The notes beneath the pieces were generated by a model. It worked only from the letters and a program-made list of their open reading frames with translations, did no database searches and was not told where the DNA came from. From RUG14130 sp045598325 (GTDB taxonomy: Bacteria > Bacillota > Clostridia > Christensenellales > Aristaeellaceae), in assembly GCA_045598325.1 (NCBI GenBank), contig JAZLLT010000092.1:70040-134039 (forward strand): DNA of 64,000 nucleotides, in the 5' to 3' direction. Below are positions 44,489-52,859 of the stretch, piece by piece. Positions within the stretch are counted from its first letter, which is position 1; each line of letters begins with the position of its first letter. A program made the position numbers and the translations under genes.

Positions 44489-45475
44489 TCATTTCGCCTC
44501 CTTCAGCAGTTTTTCCGCGACCCTCATCGCCAGTTCTTCCTTGTGCAGCGGATGGATGAGGTCTCTTTCGCAGATGTCGCGGCAGATGACCGTGTCCACA
44601 TTCTCCCATGCGTCCGCCTGCGCCTGCGCCTGCTGGACGCGGGTCCACGCCTCCCTGTTCCCGAGCAGATAATCCGCGATCTGGATGATGATGAAGCGCA
44701 GGGTTTCATCTCGGAACAGTTCCCGCCAGGTCTCGATGAGTTTTGAAAGCAGCCGCCCGTAGATGCGGCTCTCCTTATCCGAGGTATTGCTTTCGCCCTG
44801 ATAGTATATGACCGTGCCCACGGAATACGGCGCGATGCCCTCGAGCATGGAATGGTACAAGACCGAGGTGCCCGGATTCCACGGATAGTTCATATCGTGC
44901 CGCTCGTTTTCGGGCACGACGAGGCCTTCGTCCGCAAACACGCTTTCGGGCAGGAAGGTCTGGATCGCCGCCGCGCCCTGATAGCAGGCGATGACGCCCA
45001 CGGCGTGCCCCGTTTCCTCGCGGAGTTTCCGTGCGGTCATGTAGCCGACGGCGGAAAAGTGGGCGGCGGTCTCCGCTTTCGCCTTCACCCAGCCGTCCTT
45101 TTCCGAAAAATAGTCTCCGCTTGGCTTGTCCGTTTCATAGACGCGCAGCAGCGGGTCATCCGCGATGCGGCTTAAGTCGTAGGCGGTCTCGTCCAGTTTC
45201 ATTTCCATATTGGACTGCCCGCCCGCGAACAGCACATCGCCGATATAAACATCCGTAAGCGTCTTTTTCTCACCGTTTAAGTCGATGTCCATCTCATACG
45301 GTCCGCCGTACTCCATGGCGGGCAGTTCGAGAAGCCAGGCTTCTCCTTCAAAAACGCCCCCGGCGGAGCAGCCGTTCATGCTGACCGTCACTTCGCCCGC
45401 GCCCGAACCGAACACGCGGACGGGCTTATTCGCCTGAAAAATACAGCCGTTTCCGAATACGGGATTCAAAATCAT
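44489..45475 (-). CDS. Sialate O-acetylesterase-like SGNH esterase
   Basis: A 328-residue cytosolic esterase. FAGGQSNMEM holds the nucleophile Ser88, YYQGESNTS is the block with the conserved Glu/Asn, and DLIHPLHK near the C-terminus gives the Asp-His pair. An N-terminal beta domain (1-75) precedes the catalytic part, as in the SIAE family. It would remove O-acetyl groups from sialic acid or other sugars; no sialic acid catabolic genes are nearby. The ATG at 45475 has GAGG 8 nt upstream. It differs in layout from the SASA-type esterase at 18620. Confidence 0.87.
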   Translation of the reverse strand: MILNPVFGNGCIFQANKPVRVFGSGAGEVTVSMNGCSAGGVFEGEAWLLELPAMEYGGPYEMDIDLNGEKKTLTDVYIGDVLFAGGQSNMEMKLDETAYDLSRIADDPLLRVYETDKPSGDYFSEKDGWVKAKAETAAHFSAVGYMTARKLREETGHAVGVIACYQGAAAIQTFLPESVFADEGLVVPENERHDMNYPWNPGTSVLYHSMLEGIAPYSVGTVIYYQGESNTSDKESRIYGRLLSKLIETWRELFRDETLRFIIIQIADYLLGNREAWTRVQQAQAQADAWENVDTVICRDICERDLIHPLHKEELAMRVAEKLLKEAK

Positions 45476-45494
45476 GTCGATCACCTCTTGCTGT

Positions 45495-45523
45495 ATTATA
45501 CAATAAACCGCAGCGCGTGTAAA
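45495..45523 (-). promoter_or_regulatory. Promoter of the esterase gene
   Basis: On the minus strand TTTACA (45518-45523), a 17-bp spacer and TATAAT (45495-45500), about 15 bp before the expected transcription start. Confidence 0.65.
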
Positions 45524-45585
45524 TACGCTATCAACCGCAACATTAGCGTGTTATAATAAACAAAAAACGAGTTTCGAGGCATGCA

Positions 45586-47007
45586 ATGCGTTACGATTAC
45601 AGAGAACTGATGAGCCGCGGCATCACGGTCATCACCGCCCATTCCGGCTGCGAAGGCACCGAGCCCAACAGCATCGGCCATCTGAAAGCCGCCATCGCCT
45701 CCGGCGCGGAAATCCTGGAAGTGGATGTGCGTCAAAAGGACGGCCTGCTCTATCTCTCCCACGACGAGAACGCCGATCCCGCCGCCTGCGTTTCCCTTGC
45801 CGAGTGCTTCCGTCTGGTTTCGGAACAGCCCAATCTCTCCATGAATCTGGATGTCAAGACCGAGGGACTGGTCGCGCCCGTTCTTGCCCTCGCGAAACAG
45901 TATGACCTCACCCGCCGCATCGTGTTCACGGGCGCCTGCAACGACCGCCGGAGCGAAGCCAACGAAGGCGGCGCGGACATGTGGCGCAGCATGTGGCCCG
46001 GGGACAATATAGAGGATGGCATCGCGGCAAACAAACGCGACGGCAGCCCCGCACTCAATGTATACTTCAAGATGATCACGCCGGAATACGATGAAGCCCT
46101 GCGCGAAACCGGCTCCGGCTTCTCCGCGTGGACGGTTGACAAGGAAGAAGACATCGTCCGCTTCCTCAAAATGGGCATCACCAATATCACCACCCGCCGG
46201 CCCGTCCTCGCGATGAAACTGCGGGAAGAGATCCGGCGCCCCGCCATCGACAAAGAAGCGTTCCTCTCCGTCGTCCGCAAGGCGGGCAAAATGATGCTGG
46301 ATCCCGCCCCCGCCGCTGTCACACAGAAGGGCGGCAGTGCCAATTTCGTTACCGAGCGGGACACGGCTGTGGAAGCGTTCCTCAAAAAGGAACTTACTGC
46401 CCTCTGCCCGAAGGCGGAATTTTTCGGTGAGGAGAGCGGCGGCAAAGACGCCTGCGTCTCCTTCGTGGTGGACCCCATCGACGGCACCACAAACTTTATC
46501 CACGGTTCCAACCGCTCCGCCGTGAGCGTCGCCCTGCAGGTCTGCGGGCAGGCGGTGCTCGGCGCGGTGTACAACCCCTACGCAGAGGAACTGTTCTTCG
46601 CGGAGAAAGGTAAGGGCGCGACGCTCAACGGAAAGCCCATCCGCGCGAGTTCCCGCTGCGGCGAGCAGGCAGTCGTCGGTGTCGGTTCCTCCCCCTACGA
46701 CAAAGCGGTCACGGGCGAAAAGACCCTGCGGCTCATTCACGATGTCTTCTTTGCCGCTGGCGACATCCGCCGCAGCGGCTCGGCGGCGCTGGAACTTTGC
46801 GACACCGCCGCGGGGCGCCTCGAGGGCTACTACGAGATGACCCTGCAGCCCTGGGATCACGCCGCGGCCGGTCTCATCCTGACCGAAGCAGGCGGCGTCA
46901 TTACCGATATGGCGGGACAGCCGCTGCAACTGTCTCACAAAACATCCGTTCTCGCCGCAAACGCAGCCATGTATCCCATACTCCTCGAAATATGCCAAAA
47001 CGCCTAA
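45586..47007 (+). CDS. Fusion of glycerophosphodiesterase and inositol monophosphatase domains
   Basis: A 473-residue two-domain protein. Residues 1-215 match the GDPD fold: His19 in TAHSG, EVDVRQKDG (Glu46, Asp48) and His59 in SHD, although the usual HRG...EN start is altered to HSG...EPN. Residues 225-473 match inositol monophosphatase: GEESGG (281-286), DPIDGTTNF (296-304) and WDHAAAG (423-429), the three metal sites. Together they could release inositol phosphate from glycerophosphoinositol and then free inositol, in one cytosolic protein. GAGGC precedes the ATG. I see no frameshift at the joint, and the linker near 215-225 is short. Confidence 0.88.
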   Translation: MRYDYRELMSRGITVITAHSGCEGTEPNSIGHLKAAIASGAEILEVDVRQKDGLLYLSHDENADPAACVSLAECFRLVSEQPNLSMNLDVKTEGLVAPVLALAKQYDLTRRIVFTGACNDRRSEANEGGADMWRSMWPGDNIEDGIAANKRDGSPALNVYFKMITPEYDEALRETGSGFSAWTVDKEEDIVRFLKMGITNITTRRPVLAMKLREEIRRPAIDKEAFLSVVRKAGKMMLDPAPAAVTQKGGSANFVTERDTAVEAFLKKELTALCPKAEFFGEESGGKDACVSFVVDPIDGTTNFIHGSNRSAVSVALQVCGQAVLGAVYNPYAEELFFAEKGKGATLNGKPIRASSRCGEQAVVGVGSSPYDKAVTGEKTLRLIHDVFFAAGDIRRSGSAALELCDTAAGRLEGYYEMTLQPWDHAAAGLILTEAGGVITDMAGQPLQLSHKTSVLAANAAMYPILLEICQNA

Positions 47008-47154
47008 CCCCTTCTTGGCTTCCCCTCTCCGAGGGGTGCGAAGCGCCGGTTCGGTAGTGGATGAATGCCCGGTGGGCATCCAGAGCCGAACCTGACCGAG
47101 CCCGCAGGCGAGACGCTGTCACCGAAGGTAACTGATGAGGAGCGTAATCCACGA
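47008..47154. repeat. Hairpin-rich intergenic sequence, possibly an interspersed repeat
   Basis: CCCCTCTCCGAGGGG, then GGTTCGG (about 47051) pairing with CCGAACC (about 47095) around GATG..TGCCC/GGGCATC, and finally CTGTCACCGAAGGTAACTG. The mosaic of short palindromes resembles the repeats that occur many times in gut Firmicutes genomes. No reading frame is convincing. Confidence 0.45.
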
Positions 47155-47182
47155 AAAAAGAGCGGCACCAACCGCTCTTTTT
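47155..47182. terminator. Bidirectional terminator
   Basis: AAAAAGAGCGG pairs with CCGCTCTTTTT around a 6-nt loop, between the convergent fusion gene and GH16 gene. Confidence 0.85.
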
Positions 47183-47195
47183 GCTTACCTGTTTA

Positions 47196-48026
47196 TTACG
47201 CTTCATCAAAAACTCTGACATAATCCACAAGGAAGGTATCTCCCGCTTTCGCCGCCGCGCGCGCCTCTTCCGTCGGGCGGTGCTCCAGAGAGCGGTAGCC
47301 GCATACCTCGGTGGAAATCAGGATAAACTCGGGGACGCCGGAGATCGGACTGTCGATATGTCCGTCCTCCTCGCCGTCGATATAGAATGTATATCCGTTG
47401 TCGTCCCACAGCATCGCAAAGGTATGGAAGACGGAAGTATCCATGTTCTTGCGGCCTTCGCCCACGAAAATGCGTTTATGGTCATCCGAGTATCCGCAGT
47501 AATGGTTGCCGTGGCAGGAAACTTCCCCCGGCGCAAAGGACTCCATAATGTCGTTCTCGATGCCCGAGGTCTCGGGATGCAGGGTCGTACCAATGACAGG
47601 CGACTGGATCCAGAACGCAGACCACCAGCCCGTTTTCTGCTGCAGACGGCAGCGGCACTCGAAGTATCCCTTTTTCTTGGCAAAGAGCGGGTCCTTCAGA
47701 GGTCCGATCGGCCAGGTAAGTCCCGCATCGTCCAGCGTACCGGTTTTCGGCTGCTCGGCATCCATGAAGTTGTAGCCGGTCTGCAGTTGGGAGGAGCAGA
47801 TTTCTCCGTCCTTCTCAAAAATCGAGAATACCGCGTGCGATTCGCCGTCGAGCACGACGCCGTCGTCCGTCCAAGTCTTGTGGCGCTTTCCCATCATGCA
47901 CAGACGGAAATCCCACTTGCTGCGGTCCAGTTCTTTCCCGTCGAATTCGTCGTGCCAGACGAGTTTCCATTTCTTTCCTTCGGGCAGAAAACTCGGTTCA
48001 TGACCTGATACCTCGTACTTCATCAT
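47196..48026 (-). CDS. GH16-family glycoside hydrolase
   Basis: A 276-residue protein with the GH16 jelly-roll pattern: WKLVWHDEFDG at the start, YFECRCRL, GWWSAFWIQS, and the catalytic ExDxxE as Glu157, Asp159 and Glu162 (IENDIMESF). Members cut beta-1,3- or beta-1,3-1,4-glucans or galactans. There is no signal peptide, so it should act inside the cell on imported oligosaccharides, which is unusual for GH16. It follows three acetyltransferase genes by 15 nt. A GGGGG site lies 10 nt upstream of the ATG. Confidence 0.88.
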   Translation of the reverse strand: MMKYEVSGHEPSFLPEGKKWKLVWHDEFDGKELDRSKWDFRLCMMGKRHKTWTDDGVVLDGESHAVFSIFEKDGEICSSQLQTGYNFMDAEQPKTGTLDDAGLTWPIGPLKDPLFAKKKGYFECRCRLQQKTGWWSAFWIQSPVIGTTLHPETSGIENDIMESFAPGEVSCHGNHYCGYSDDHKRIFVGEGRKNMDTSVFHTFAMLWDDNGYTFYIDGEEDGHIDSPISGVPEFILISTEVCGYRSLEHRPTEEARAAAKAGDTFLVDYVRVFDEA

Positions 48027-48041
48027 GTGCGGCGTTCCCCC

Positions 48042-48548
48042 TTAATCTATGTGCATTATATAAGCCGAAGCTTTAAACACTTCGCTGCCGTCCGGTTTTT
48101 CATATGTCGTAAAATGGTCGAAAGCAAACCCGCATTTGCGGATTACATTACCCGACGCGGTGTTGGCGTTGGCATGCGTGGCGGTAAATTCATGCGCGTC
48201 CAATTCATCATGAGCCCACTTGATCATGGCTTTTGCCGCCTCTGTGCCATATCCTTTGCCCCAGCAGTCACTGCGCAGATTGTACCCTAACTCATACGCG
48301 CCCTCCACTTTAAGAGGAGAAATGCTGCCCGAGCCGATAAGAATACCCGTTTCCTTGAGTTCAAAACCGAATTCGTTGCTGTCCTCTTTGATGGACGAGA
48401 TCCACTCCCGCACCTTCTCCACATCCGTATACAGCGGATAGGGCATGAAGCGGTTCACCTCGGGATCCGAGCACCACACGAACACCTGTTCCGCATCTTC
48501 CACGGTCATCGGCCGCAGGATCAGCCGCTCCGTTTCGATCCGTTTCAT
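48042..48548 (-). CDS. GNAT acetyltransferase, RimJ/RimL type
   Basis: A 168-residue acetyl-CoA-dependent transferase. IETERLILRPM at the start and the acetyl-CoA loop GKGYGTEAAKAM (motif A) are typical, and ANTASGNVIRKCGF is motif B. The start at 48548 overlaps the previous stop (ATGA) and has GGTGGGG close by; 36 further in-frame codons upstream lie inside that gene. RimJ/RimL-type enzymes acetylate protein N-termini or small molecules; the substrate is unknown. Confidence 0.9.
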   Translation of the reverse strand: MKRIETERLILRPMTVEDAEQVFVWCSDPEVNRFMPYPLYTDVEKVREWISSIKEDSNEFGFELKETGILIGSGSISPLKVEGAYELGYNLRSDCWGKGYGTEAAKAMIKWAHDELDAHEFTATHANANTASGNVIRKCGFAFDHFTTYEKPDGSEVFKASAYIMHID

Positions 48549-49105
48549 TTCCCCACCTCGTACTCGCTTCTCAATATCCCGTAAATACTCACATCCACGA
48601 TGCCCTGATTGTTTTTGCCCGATCTGCGCAGGGTGCCCTCGTAGGTGAGCCCGCACTTTTTCATGACCTTGCCCGAATTGGGGTTGCTGACATCGTGACC
48701 CGCGCAGACGCGGTCCGCGCCCACCTCGTCAAATAGGAAGGCGATGACCGCGGTGAAGGCTTCCGTCATGATGCCCCGATGCCAGAAATCCCGCCCGATG
48801 CAGTAGCCCACCTCGGCTTCGTTCAGATCTTCGTTCAGGCGCACCACGGCGATGGAGCCGATAGCCTCATGGAGGCTTTTGAGTTCGATCGCCCACTGGT
48901 AATTATCGGGCTTTTCGTAATCCTTCACCCACATGCCCGCGACCCACCTACTGGTATCCACGCTCCCGTGGGCGGGCCATGTGAGGTATTTCGTCACTTC
49001 GCTGTCGCCTGCCCAGTTTTTGAACATGGCGGGCGCGTCCTCCAAAGTGAACTGTCTTAAAATGAGGCGTTCGGTTTCGATTTTTTTGGTTCCCTGATGA
49101 TTCAT
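48545..49105 (-). CDS. GNAT acetyltransferase, RimJ/RimL type
   Basis: A 186-residue protein with the same layout as the next gene: KIETERLILRQF, an acetyl-CoA site (GYCIGRDFWHRGIMTEA) and NPNSGKVMKKCGL. The Arg/Gly spacing in the acetyl-CoA loop is shifted a little, but the fold is clear. It is coupled to its neighbours by a 3-nt gap upstream and a 4-nt overlap downstream. The two look like a tandem duplication. Confidence 0.9.
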   Translation of the reverse strand: MNHQGTKKIETERLILRQFTLEDAPAMFKNWAGDSEVTKYLTWPAHGSVDTSRWVAGMWVKDYEKPDNYQWAIELKSLHEAIGSIAVVRLNEDLNEAEVGYCIGRDFWHRGIMTEAFTAVIAFLFDEVGADRVCAGHDVSNPNSGKVMKKCGLTYEGTLRRSGKNNQGIVDVSIYGILRSEYEVGK

Positions 49106-49108
49106 GAT

Positions 49109-49915
49109 TTATCCTTCCTTCCGTATCGTGCAGAGGGCGCCCCGTTTCACATAGCCGATTTTCGTGTAGCAGGCGTTGGAGGCGGCGTAATCCGCGTCCG
49201 TGTAGAGCATGGGTGTATAGCCCCGCTCCATGAGCATTTTGGTGATGCCATAGACCATATTCCGGGCGTAGTGCATCCGGCGGTATTCTTTGGAAACCAG
49301 CACGCCGTTCACCGTCGCATCCTTTCCCACCGCTCTGTACGCGCAGGAACCCACGGTTTTTCCTTCGCCGTTTTTCCAGAAATAATAGGTACCCCGCACG
49401 ACCTGCTCTCTCGCCGCGTCCTCAAACGCCGTGAGGTCGCCTATGGTTTCGCCGATGGCTGCATAGAATTCTTTCTTGCGCGCGATGACCTCATCCGCCT
49501 CTTCGGGTGTACATTGGTGCAGTTCCCCGTCCGCCTTGATTTCCGGCTCGATAATCTCCCGGCAGTCATAGGCGAACATGTTGGCGGCGATCTTCATCTC
49601 CGTACCCGTCTCCGCAGCGCGGCGCATGAAATAGTCCGCGAGATCATACTTGAGGTTATACCTGTATCCGTCCTTCACGGGGCGGCAGGCGTTTATCTCC
49701 CGCCACGCGCGCTCCATCTCCGCTTCCCCGCATCCGTCCGGCGTCCATACCCAAATGGGATAGCCCTGCTTCGTATCGGAATGACAGATGATGAGGCTCT
49801 TGTGGTCGGACAAAACGAGGTCACACTCCCCGCGCAGGATGCGAATAAGGACATTGAAGGTGTATCTGTCTTTTTCCAGCAGCGCGAAATCCGATTCGTT
49901 GACGAAAGTATCCAT
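49109..49915 (-). CDS. GNAT-domain acetyltransferase with an extra N-terminal domain
   Basis: A 268-residue protein. The C-terminal 110 residues are a GNAT domain (VNGVLVSKEYRRMHYARNM, then YAASNACYTKIGYVKRG). The first 150 residues form a separate domain that I do not recognise. The ATG at 49915 has GGAG 6 nt upstream. The same frame stays open far upstream, opposite thyX, but that part is not coding. A minus-strand promoter lies at 49950-49978. It is the first gene of the acetyltransferase-GH16 unit. Confidence 0.85.
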   Translation of the reverse strand: MDTFVNESDFALLEKDRYTFNVLIRILRGECDLVLSDHKSLIICHSDTKQGYPIWVWTPDGCGEAEMERAWREINACRPVKDGYRYNLKYDLADYFMRRAAETGTEMKIAANMFAYDCREIIEPEIKADGELHQCTPEEADEVIARKKEFYAAIGETIGDLTAFEDAAREQVVRGTYYFWKNGEGKTVGSCAYRAVGKDATVNGVLVSKEYRRMHYARNMVYGITKMLMERGYTPMLYTDADYAASNACYTKIGYVKRGALCTIRKEG

Positions 49916-49949
49916 GGTTTTCTCCATAGTATCGGTAATATTGGGCTGA

Positions 49950-49978
49950 ATTATAGCATAGAGCACGGAAAAACGCAA
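49950..49978 (-). promoter_or_regulatory. Promoter of the acetyltransferase-GH16 unit
   Basis: On the minus strand TTGCGT (49973-49978), a 17-bp spacer and TATAAT (49950-49955). Confidence 0.6.
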
Positions 49979-49999
49979 GCAAAAACGGGATTTTTCCGC

Positions 50000-50028
50000 T
50001 TGTATAACTCCGTCTCTCGTGGTATAAT
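50000..50028 (+). promoter_or_regulatory. Promoter of thyX
   Basis: TTGTAT (50000-50005), a 17-bp spacer and TATAAT (50023-50028), about 30 nt before the ATG. Confidence 0.6.
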
Positions 50029-50059
50029 AGCATAAAATCGACTTTTTCGGAGGAACACC

Positions 50060-51346
50060 ATGAAAAACGGCAGCGTAACCATCATCGGATTTTCCGAGTC
50101 CGGCATCAACGCGGGCGCCGCGGCTTCCCGCATCAGCACCGGTGAAGGCACCGCTCTGGACGCGTTCGGCAAGAGCGGCAACAGAGAAAAGGATGTCAAA
50201 CTGGTCGGCAAGGTGATTTCCTCCGGACACACCACCGTTATCGAGCATTGCTGGTTCAACATCGCTTTCAATAATGTGAGCGTGCTGTGCGAGCAACTGA
50301 TGATCGAGCACCGCCTCGCGGCGTACACCGTGAAATCCCGCCGCTATGTGGATTTCAGCGGCGCGGGCTATGTGGTGCCCGAAGGGCTGGGCGAAAAGGA
50401 AGACGCTTTCCGCGCTCACATCGACAGCCTGTTTTCCGCCTATGACCAACTCCTCGCTCTGGACATCCCCCGCGAAGACGCCCGCTTCGTGCTGCCCTAC
50501 TGCTTCCGCAGCAACTTCATCATGAGCGTGAACGCCCGCGAACTGTCCCACATCGTCAATGAAATGACCGTCGGGCGCCTGAGCGTGTACCCCGAAATGG
50601 TGTATCTGGGCACGATGCTCGGCGAGCAGTTGGACGAGAAGTTCCCCGGCGTCTCCGCCGCGGAAAAGAAGCGCATCCACGCTCCCGCGCCGCTCAAAGC
50701 CGTGGAGACCATCGCTTCTCCCGCCCTCGCGGAGCAGAGCACGGAAATCGTGTCCGCTCCCGCGGAGCCCTCGGCGCTCCTCACCTCCGCCATGAGATTT
50801 GAGGGCTGTGACTGCATCAAAGACTATGTGCACTCCGACCGTCCCCGCGCCCTTGAAATGCTGAACTACGGGTTCCTCACGAAGGATGTTTCCCTCGCCA
50901 CCGTGACCCACTTCACCCGTCACCGCATCCAGACCCTGATGGTGCCCGAAGTGGCGACTTCGCTCATCAAAAATCACTATATCCTGCCCGAAACCGTGGC
51001 GGAGCGTCCCGAAGCCAAGGCGATCTACCGCGACGCTTTCGAAAGGAATACCGCCTTCGCGAGACGGTTTGCCGGCGATTCCGTGCTGCTTTCCTACCTC
51101 GCCCTCGCGGGCAACACGGTGGACCTGCTCTTCGGCATGAACGCCAGAGAACTGCTCCACTTCCTCCGTCTGCGCACCTGCACCCGCGCCCAGTGGGAAG
51201 TGCGCGGATATTCCCGCGAGATGCTCGCGCTCCTGCGCGAAAACTTCCCCGCGCTGTTCAAATACTACGGTCCCAGCTGCGCGGTGCTGGGCTATTGCCC
51301 CGAAGGAAGACTTTCCTGCGGACAGCCGCAGAAAATCGAAGAGTAA
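50060..51346 (+). CDS. thyX: Double-domain ThyX-like thymidylate synthase
   Basis: A 428-residue protein about twice the length of a normal ThyX (about 220-250). Both halves look like ThyX. The first has EHRLAAYTVKSRRYVDF (83-99), a changed form of the RHRxxSxxxxSxRY motif, and PREDARFVLP. The second has FTRHRIQTLMVPEV (285-298) and NARELLHFLRLR. ThyX makes dTMP from dUMP with FAD, NADPH and methylene-tetrahydrofolate. The canonical RHR and SxRY parts are divided between the halves, so they may form one site by pairing. GGAGG precedes the ATG. Confidence 0.85.
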   Translation: MKNGSVTIIGFSESGINAGAAASRISTGEGTALDAFGKSGNREKDVKLVGKVISSGHTTVIEHCWFNIAFNNVSVLCEQLMIEHRLAAYTVKSRRYVDFSGAGYVVPEGLGEKEDAFRAHIDSLFSAYDQLLALDIPREDARFVLPYCFRSNFIMSVNARELSHIVNEMTVGRLSVYPEMVYLGTMLGEQLDEKFPGVSAAEKKRIHAPAPLKAVETIASPALAEQSTEIVSAPAEPSALLTSAMRFEGCDCIKDYVHSDRPRALEMLNYGFLTKDVSLATVTHFTRHRIQTLMVPEVATSLIKNHYILPETVAERPEAKAIYRDAFERNTAFARRFAGDSVLLSYLALAGNTVDLLFGMNARELLHFLRLRTCTRAQWEVRGYSREMLALLRENFPALFKYYGPSCAVLGYCPEGRLSCGQPQKIEE

Positions 51347-51355
51347 CGCATATGG

Positions 51356-51383
51356 AAAAGCCTCTCCAAGCGGAGAGGCTTTT
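51356..51383. terminator. Bidirectional terminator between thyX and the Nudix gene
   Basis: A 12-bp stem (AAAAGCCTCTCC with GGAGAGGCTTTT) with a 4-nt loop and T-runs on both strands. Confidence 0.88.
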
Positions 51384-51385
51384 TT

Positions 51386-51847
51386 CTATTTCAAAAGTTC
51401 CGTGAGCGCCCTGTACTCCCGTTCGTACAGGCCCCTTCTCATCTCATCCACGCCGTCATAGACGGTGTGGCTCCCGAACACACTTTTCGCTTCATCAACG
51501 GGCAGCCACACGGGCTCCGGGCCCACACTCTGCTCACGGCGGGTGAGTTTCCGTTCCGTCGACCCCGTGACCTCGCAGAGGAAGCAGCGGCTCACGAAGT
51601 ATTCGTTGATGGTGAGGGCGCAGTCGCCGCAGGAAACGAGACAGCCCGTCTCCTCGCCCACCTCGCGGATGCAGCACTCGCGGTCTCTCTCGCTGTCTTC
51701 AATGCCGCCCGGGATCATGTACTGCCCCGTCAGGCGTTCAAAGGACAGGAGGATGCGACCGTCCCCGAGTACGATGCCCCGGCAGGCGGCACGGGAATCT
51801 TCGTGGTGTCCGAAGTAATTCTTCCCGATGATTTCGATCGTTTTCAT
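51386..51847 (-). CDS. Nudix hydrolase
   Basis: A 153-residue protein with an exact Nudix box: G-x5-E-x7-REVGEETG, within GGIEDSERDRE and REVGEETGC. It hydrolyses nucleoside diphosphates linked to another moiety; the specific substrate is unknown. The start is uncertain because no strong ribosome-binding site precedes the ATG at 51847, and upstream ATGs (51859, 51934) add residues unlike the family. It follows the amidohydrolase gene on the same strand, with about 80 nt between them. Confidence 0.85.
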   Translation of the reverse strand: MKTIEIIGKNYFGHHEDSRAACRGIVLGDGRILLSFERLTGQYMIPGGIEDSERDRECCIREVGEETGCLVSCGDCALTINEYFVSRCFLCEVTGSTERKLTRREQSVGPEPVWLPVDEAKSVFGSHTVYDGVDEMRRGLYEREYRALTELLK

Positions 51848-51926
51848 TTTCGTATGCATCCGCGGCGAAGGACTTTTGTTCTCCGCGGCGGCATCTGCCT
51901 TTCCGGTATACAGTGGTGTTCCGATA

Positions 51927-52712
51927 TCAGCCAAGCAGTTTCTCCGCGTTTTTATGCAGGATGTTTTCTCTTTCCCTGTCCGTGAGGGGCAGGTTCATGA
52001 AGCGGGTGAGTTCCCCCTGCGGGTCCCACATGGGATAGTCCGTGCCGAAAAGCACCCGTTCACGGTCATACCTGCGGATGAGTTCCGCCGCCTTCCCGGG
52101 CGAAAGGGCGTAGAGGGAACTGGAGGTGTCCACATAGAGATTGTCGTACTTCGAAAGAAGTTCCGCCGCATCGTCCCATTCCGACCAGCCGCCCAGATGG
52201 GCGCAGACGCAGACAAGGCGCGGGAACGCTTCCGCCACCTTTTTCATCCGGAACGGGTTGGAATACTCATAGCGGCTGTCGCCCGTGTGGATGATAACGG
52301 GGAGCCGTCCCTCGATGGCGGCAAACATGTTCATGGCTTCGGTTGAGTCGAGCGCGAAGCGCTGCATGTCCGGGTGGATCTTAAGCCCGTGAAGTCCCAT
52401 GCGGATACAGTCTTCCACCACATCTTCCGGATGCTCACACAGGGCATGGATGGTGCCGAAGCCGGTAAGTTCTTTGGGATGGGCGTTTTGGCTCTCCGCA
52501 ATGAAGGCATTGATGCTTGAAACCTGACGGGGCGACACTGCCACCGAGTGGATGACCGACCGACCGATACCCGCCGCGCGGCTGACCGTGAGCAGCGTGT
52601 CCACAAGGCCGTCACACTCCATGCGGTAGCCGTAAAACCCGCCGATGCTCTCTACCGCCTTTTCCGCGATCTTCTGCGGGAACACATGGGCGTGCACATC
52701 GATGATTTCCAT
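51927..52712 (-). CDS. Amidohydrolase-family metal enzyme, ACMSD-like
   Basis: A 261-residue TIM-barrel protein. The metal-binding pair is DVHAHVFP (His7, His9), with KIHPD, AHLGGW and FGTDYP supplying the remaining ligands. This is the amidohydrolase-2 (ACMSD) layout, used for decarboxylation or hydrolysis of small acids. Its substrate is not indicated by the neighbours. GGAGGG lies 6 nt before the ATG. Confidence 0.87.
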   Translation of the reverse strand: MEIIDVHAHVFPQKIAEKAVESIGGFYGYRMECDGLVDTLLTVSRAAGIGRSVIHSVAVSPRQVSSINAFIAESQNAHPKELTGFGTIHALCEHPEDVVEDCIRMGLHGLKIHPDMQRFALDSTEAMNMFAAIEGRLPVIIHTGDSRYEYSNPFRMKKVAEAFPRLVCVCAHLGGWSEWDDAAELLSKYDNLYVDTSSSLYALSPGKAAELIRRYDRERVLFGTDYPMWDPQGELTRFMNLPLTDRERENILHKNAEKLLG

Positions 52713-52801
52713 TTTGGTCCCTCCCCGTTTGATGGACCTATTATACTCCCGATCGCCGCCTTTTTCCCCATCGCCCGTGTAAATTTTCCGCCCCCGCCGT
52801 G

Positions 52802-52830
52802 TTGACAGCGGCGCCGCGTGACCTTATAAT
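52802..52830 (+). promoter_or_regulatory. Promoter of the tandem GNAT gene
   Basis: TTGACA (52802-52807), a GC-rich 17-bp spacer and TATAAT (52825-52830): both boxes are perfect. Confidence 0.8.
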
Positions 52831-52859
52831 CTCATTATCAATGAGCCGCAGGTGATCAC

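Noticed and set aside
49928..51160. Upstream extension of the acetyltransferase frame to 683 residues
   Set aside because: The extension is antisense to thyX. A good ribosome-binding site and promoter place the real start at 49915.
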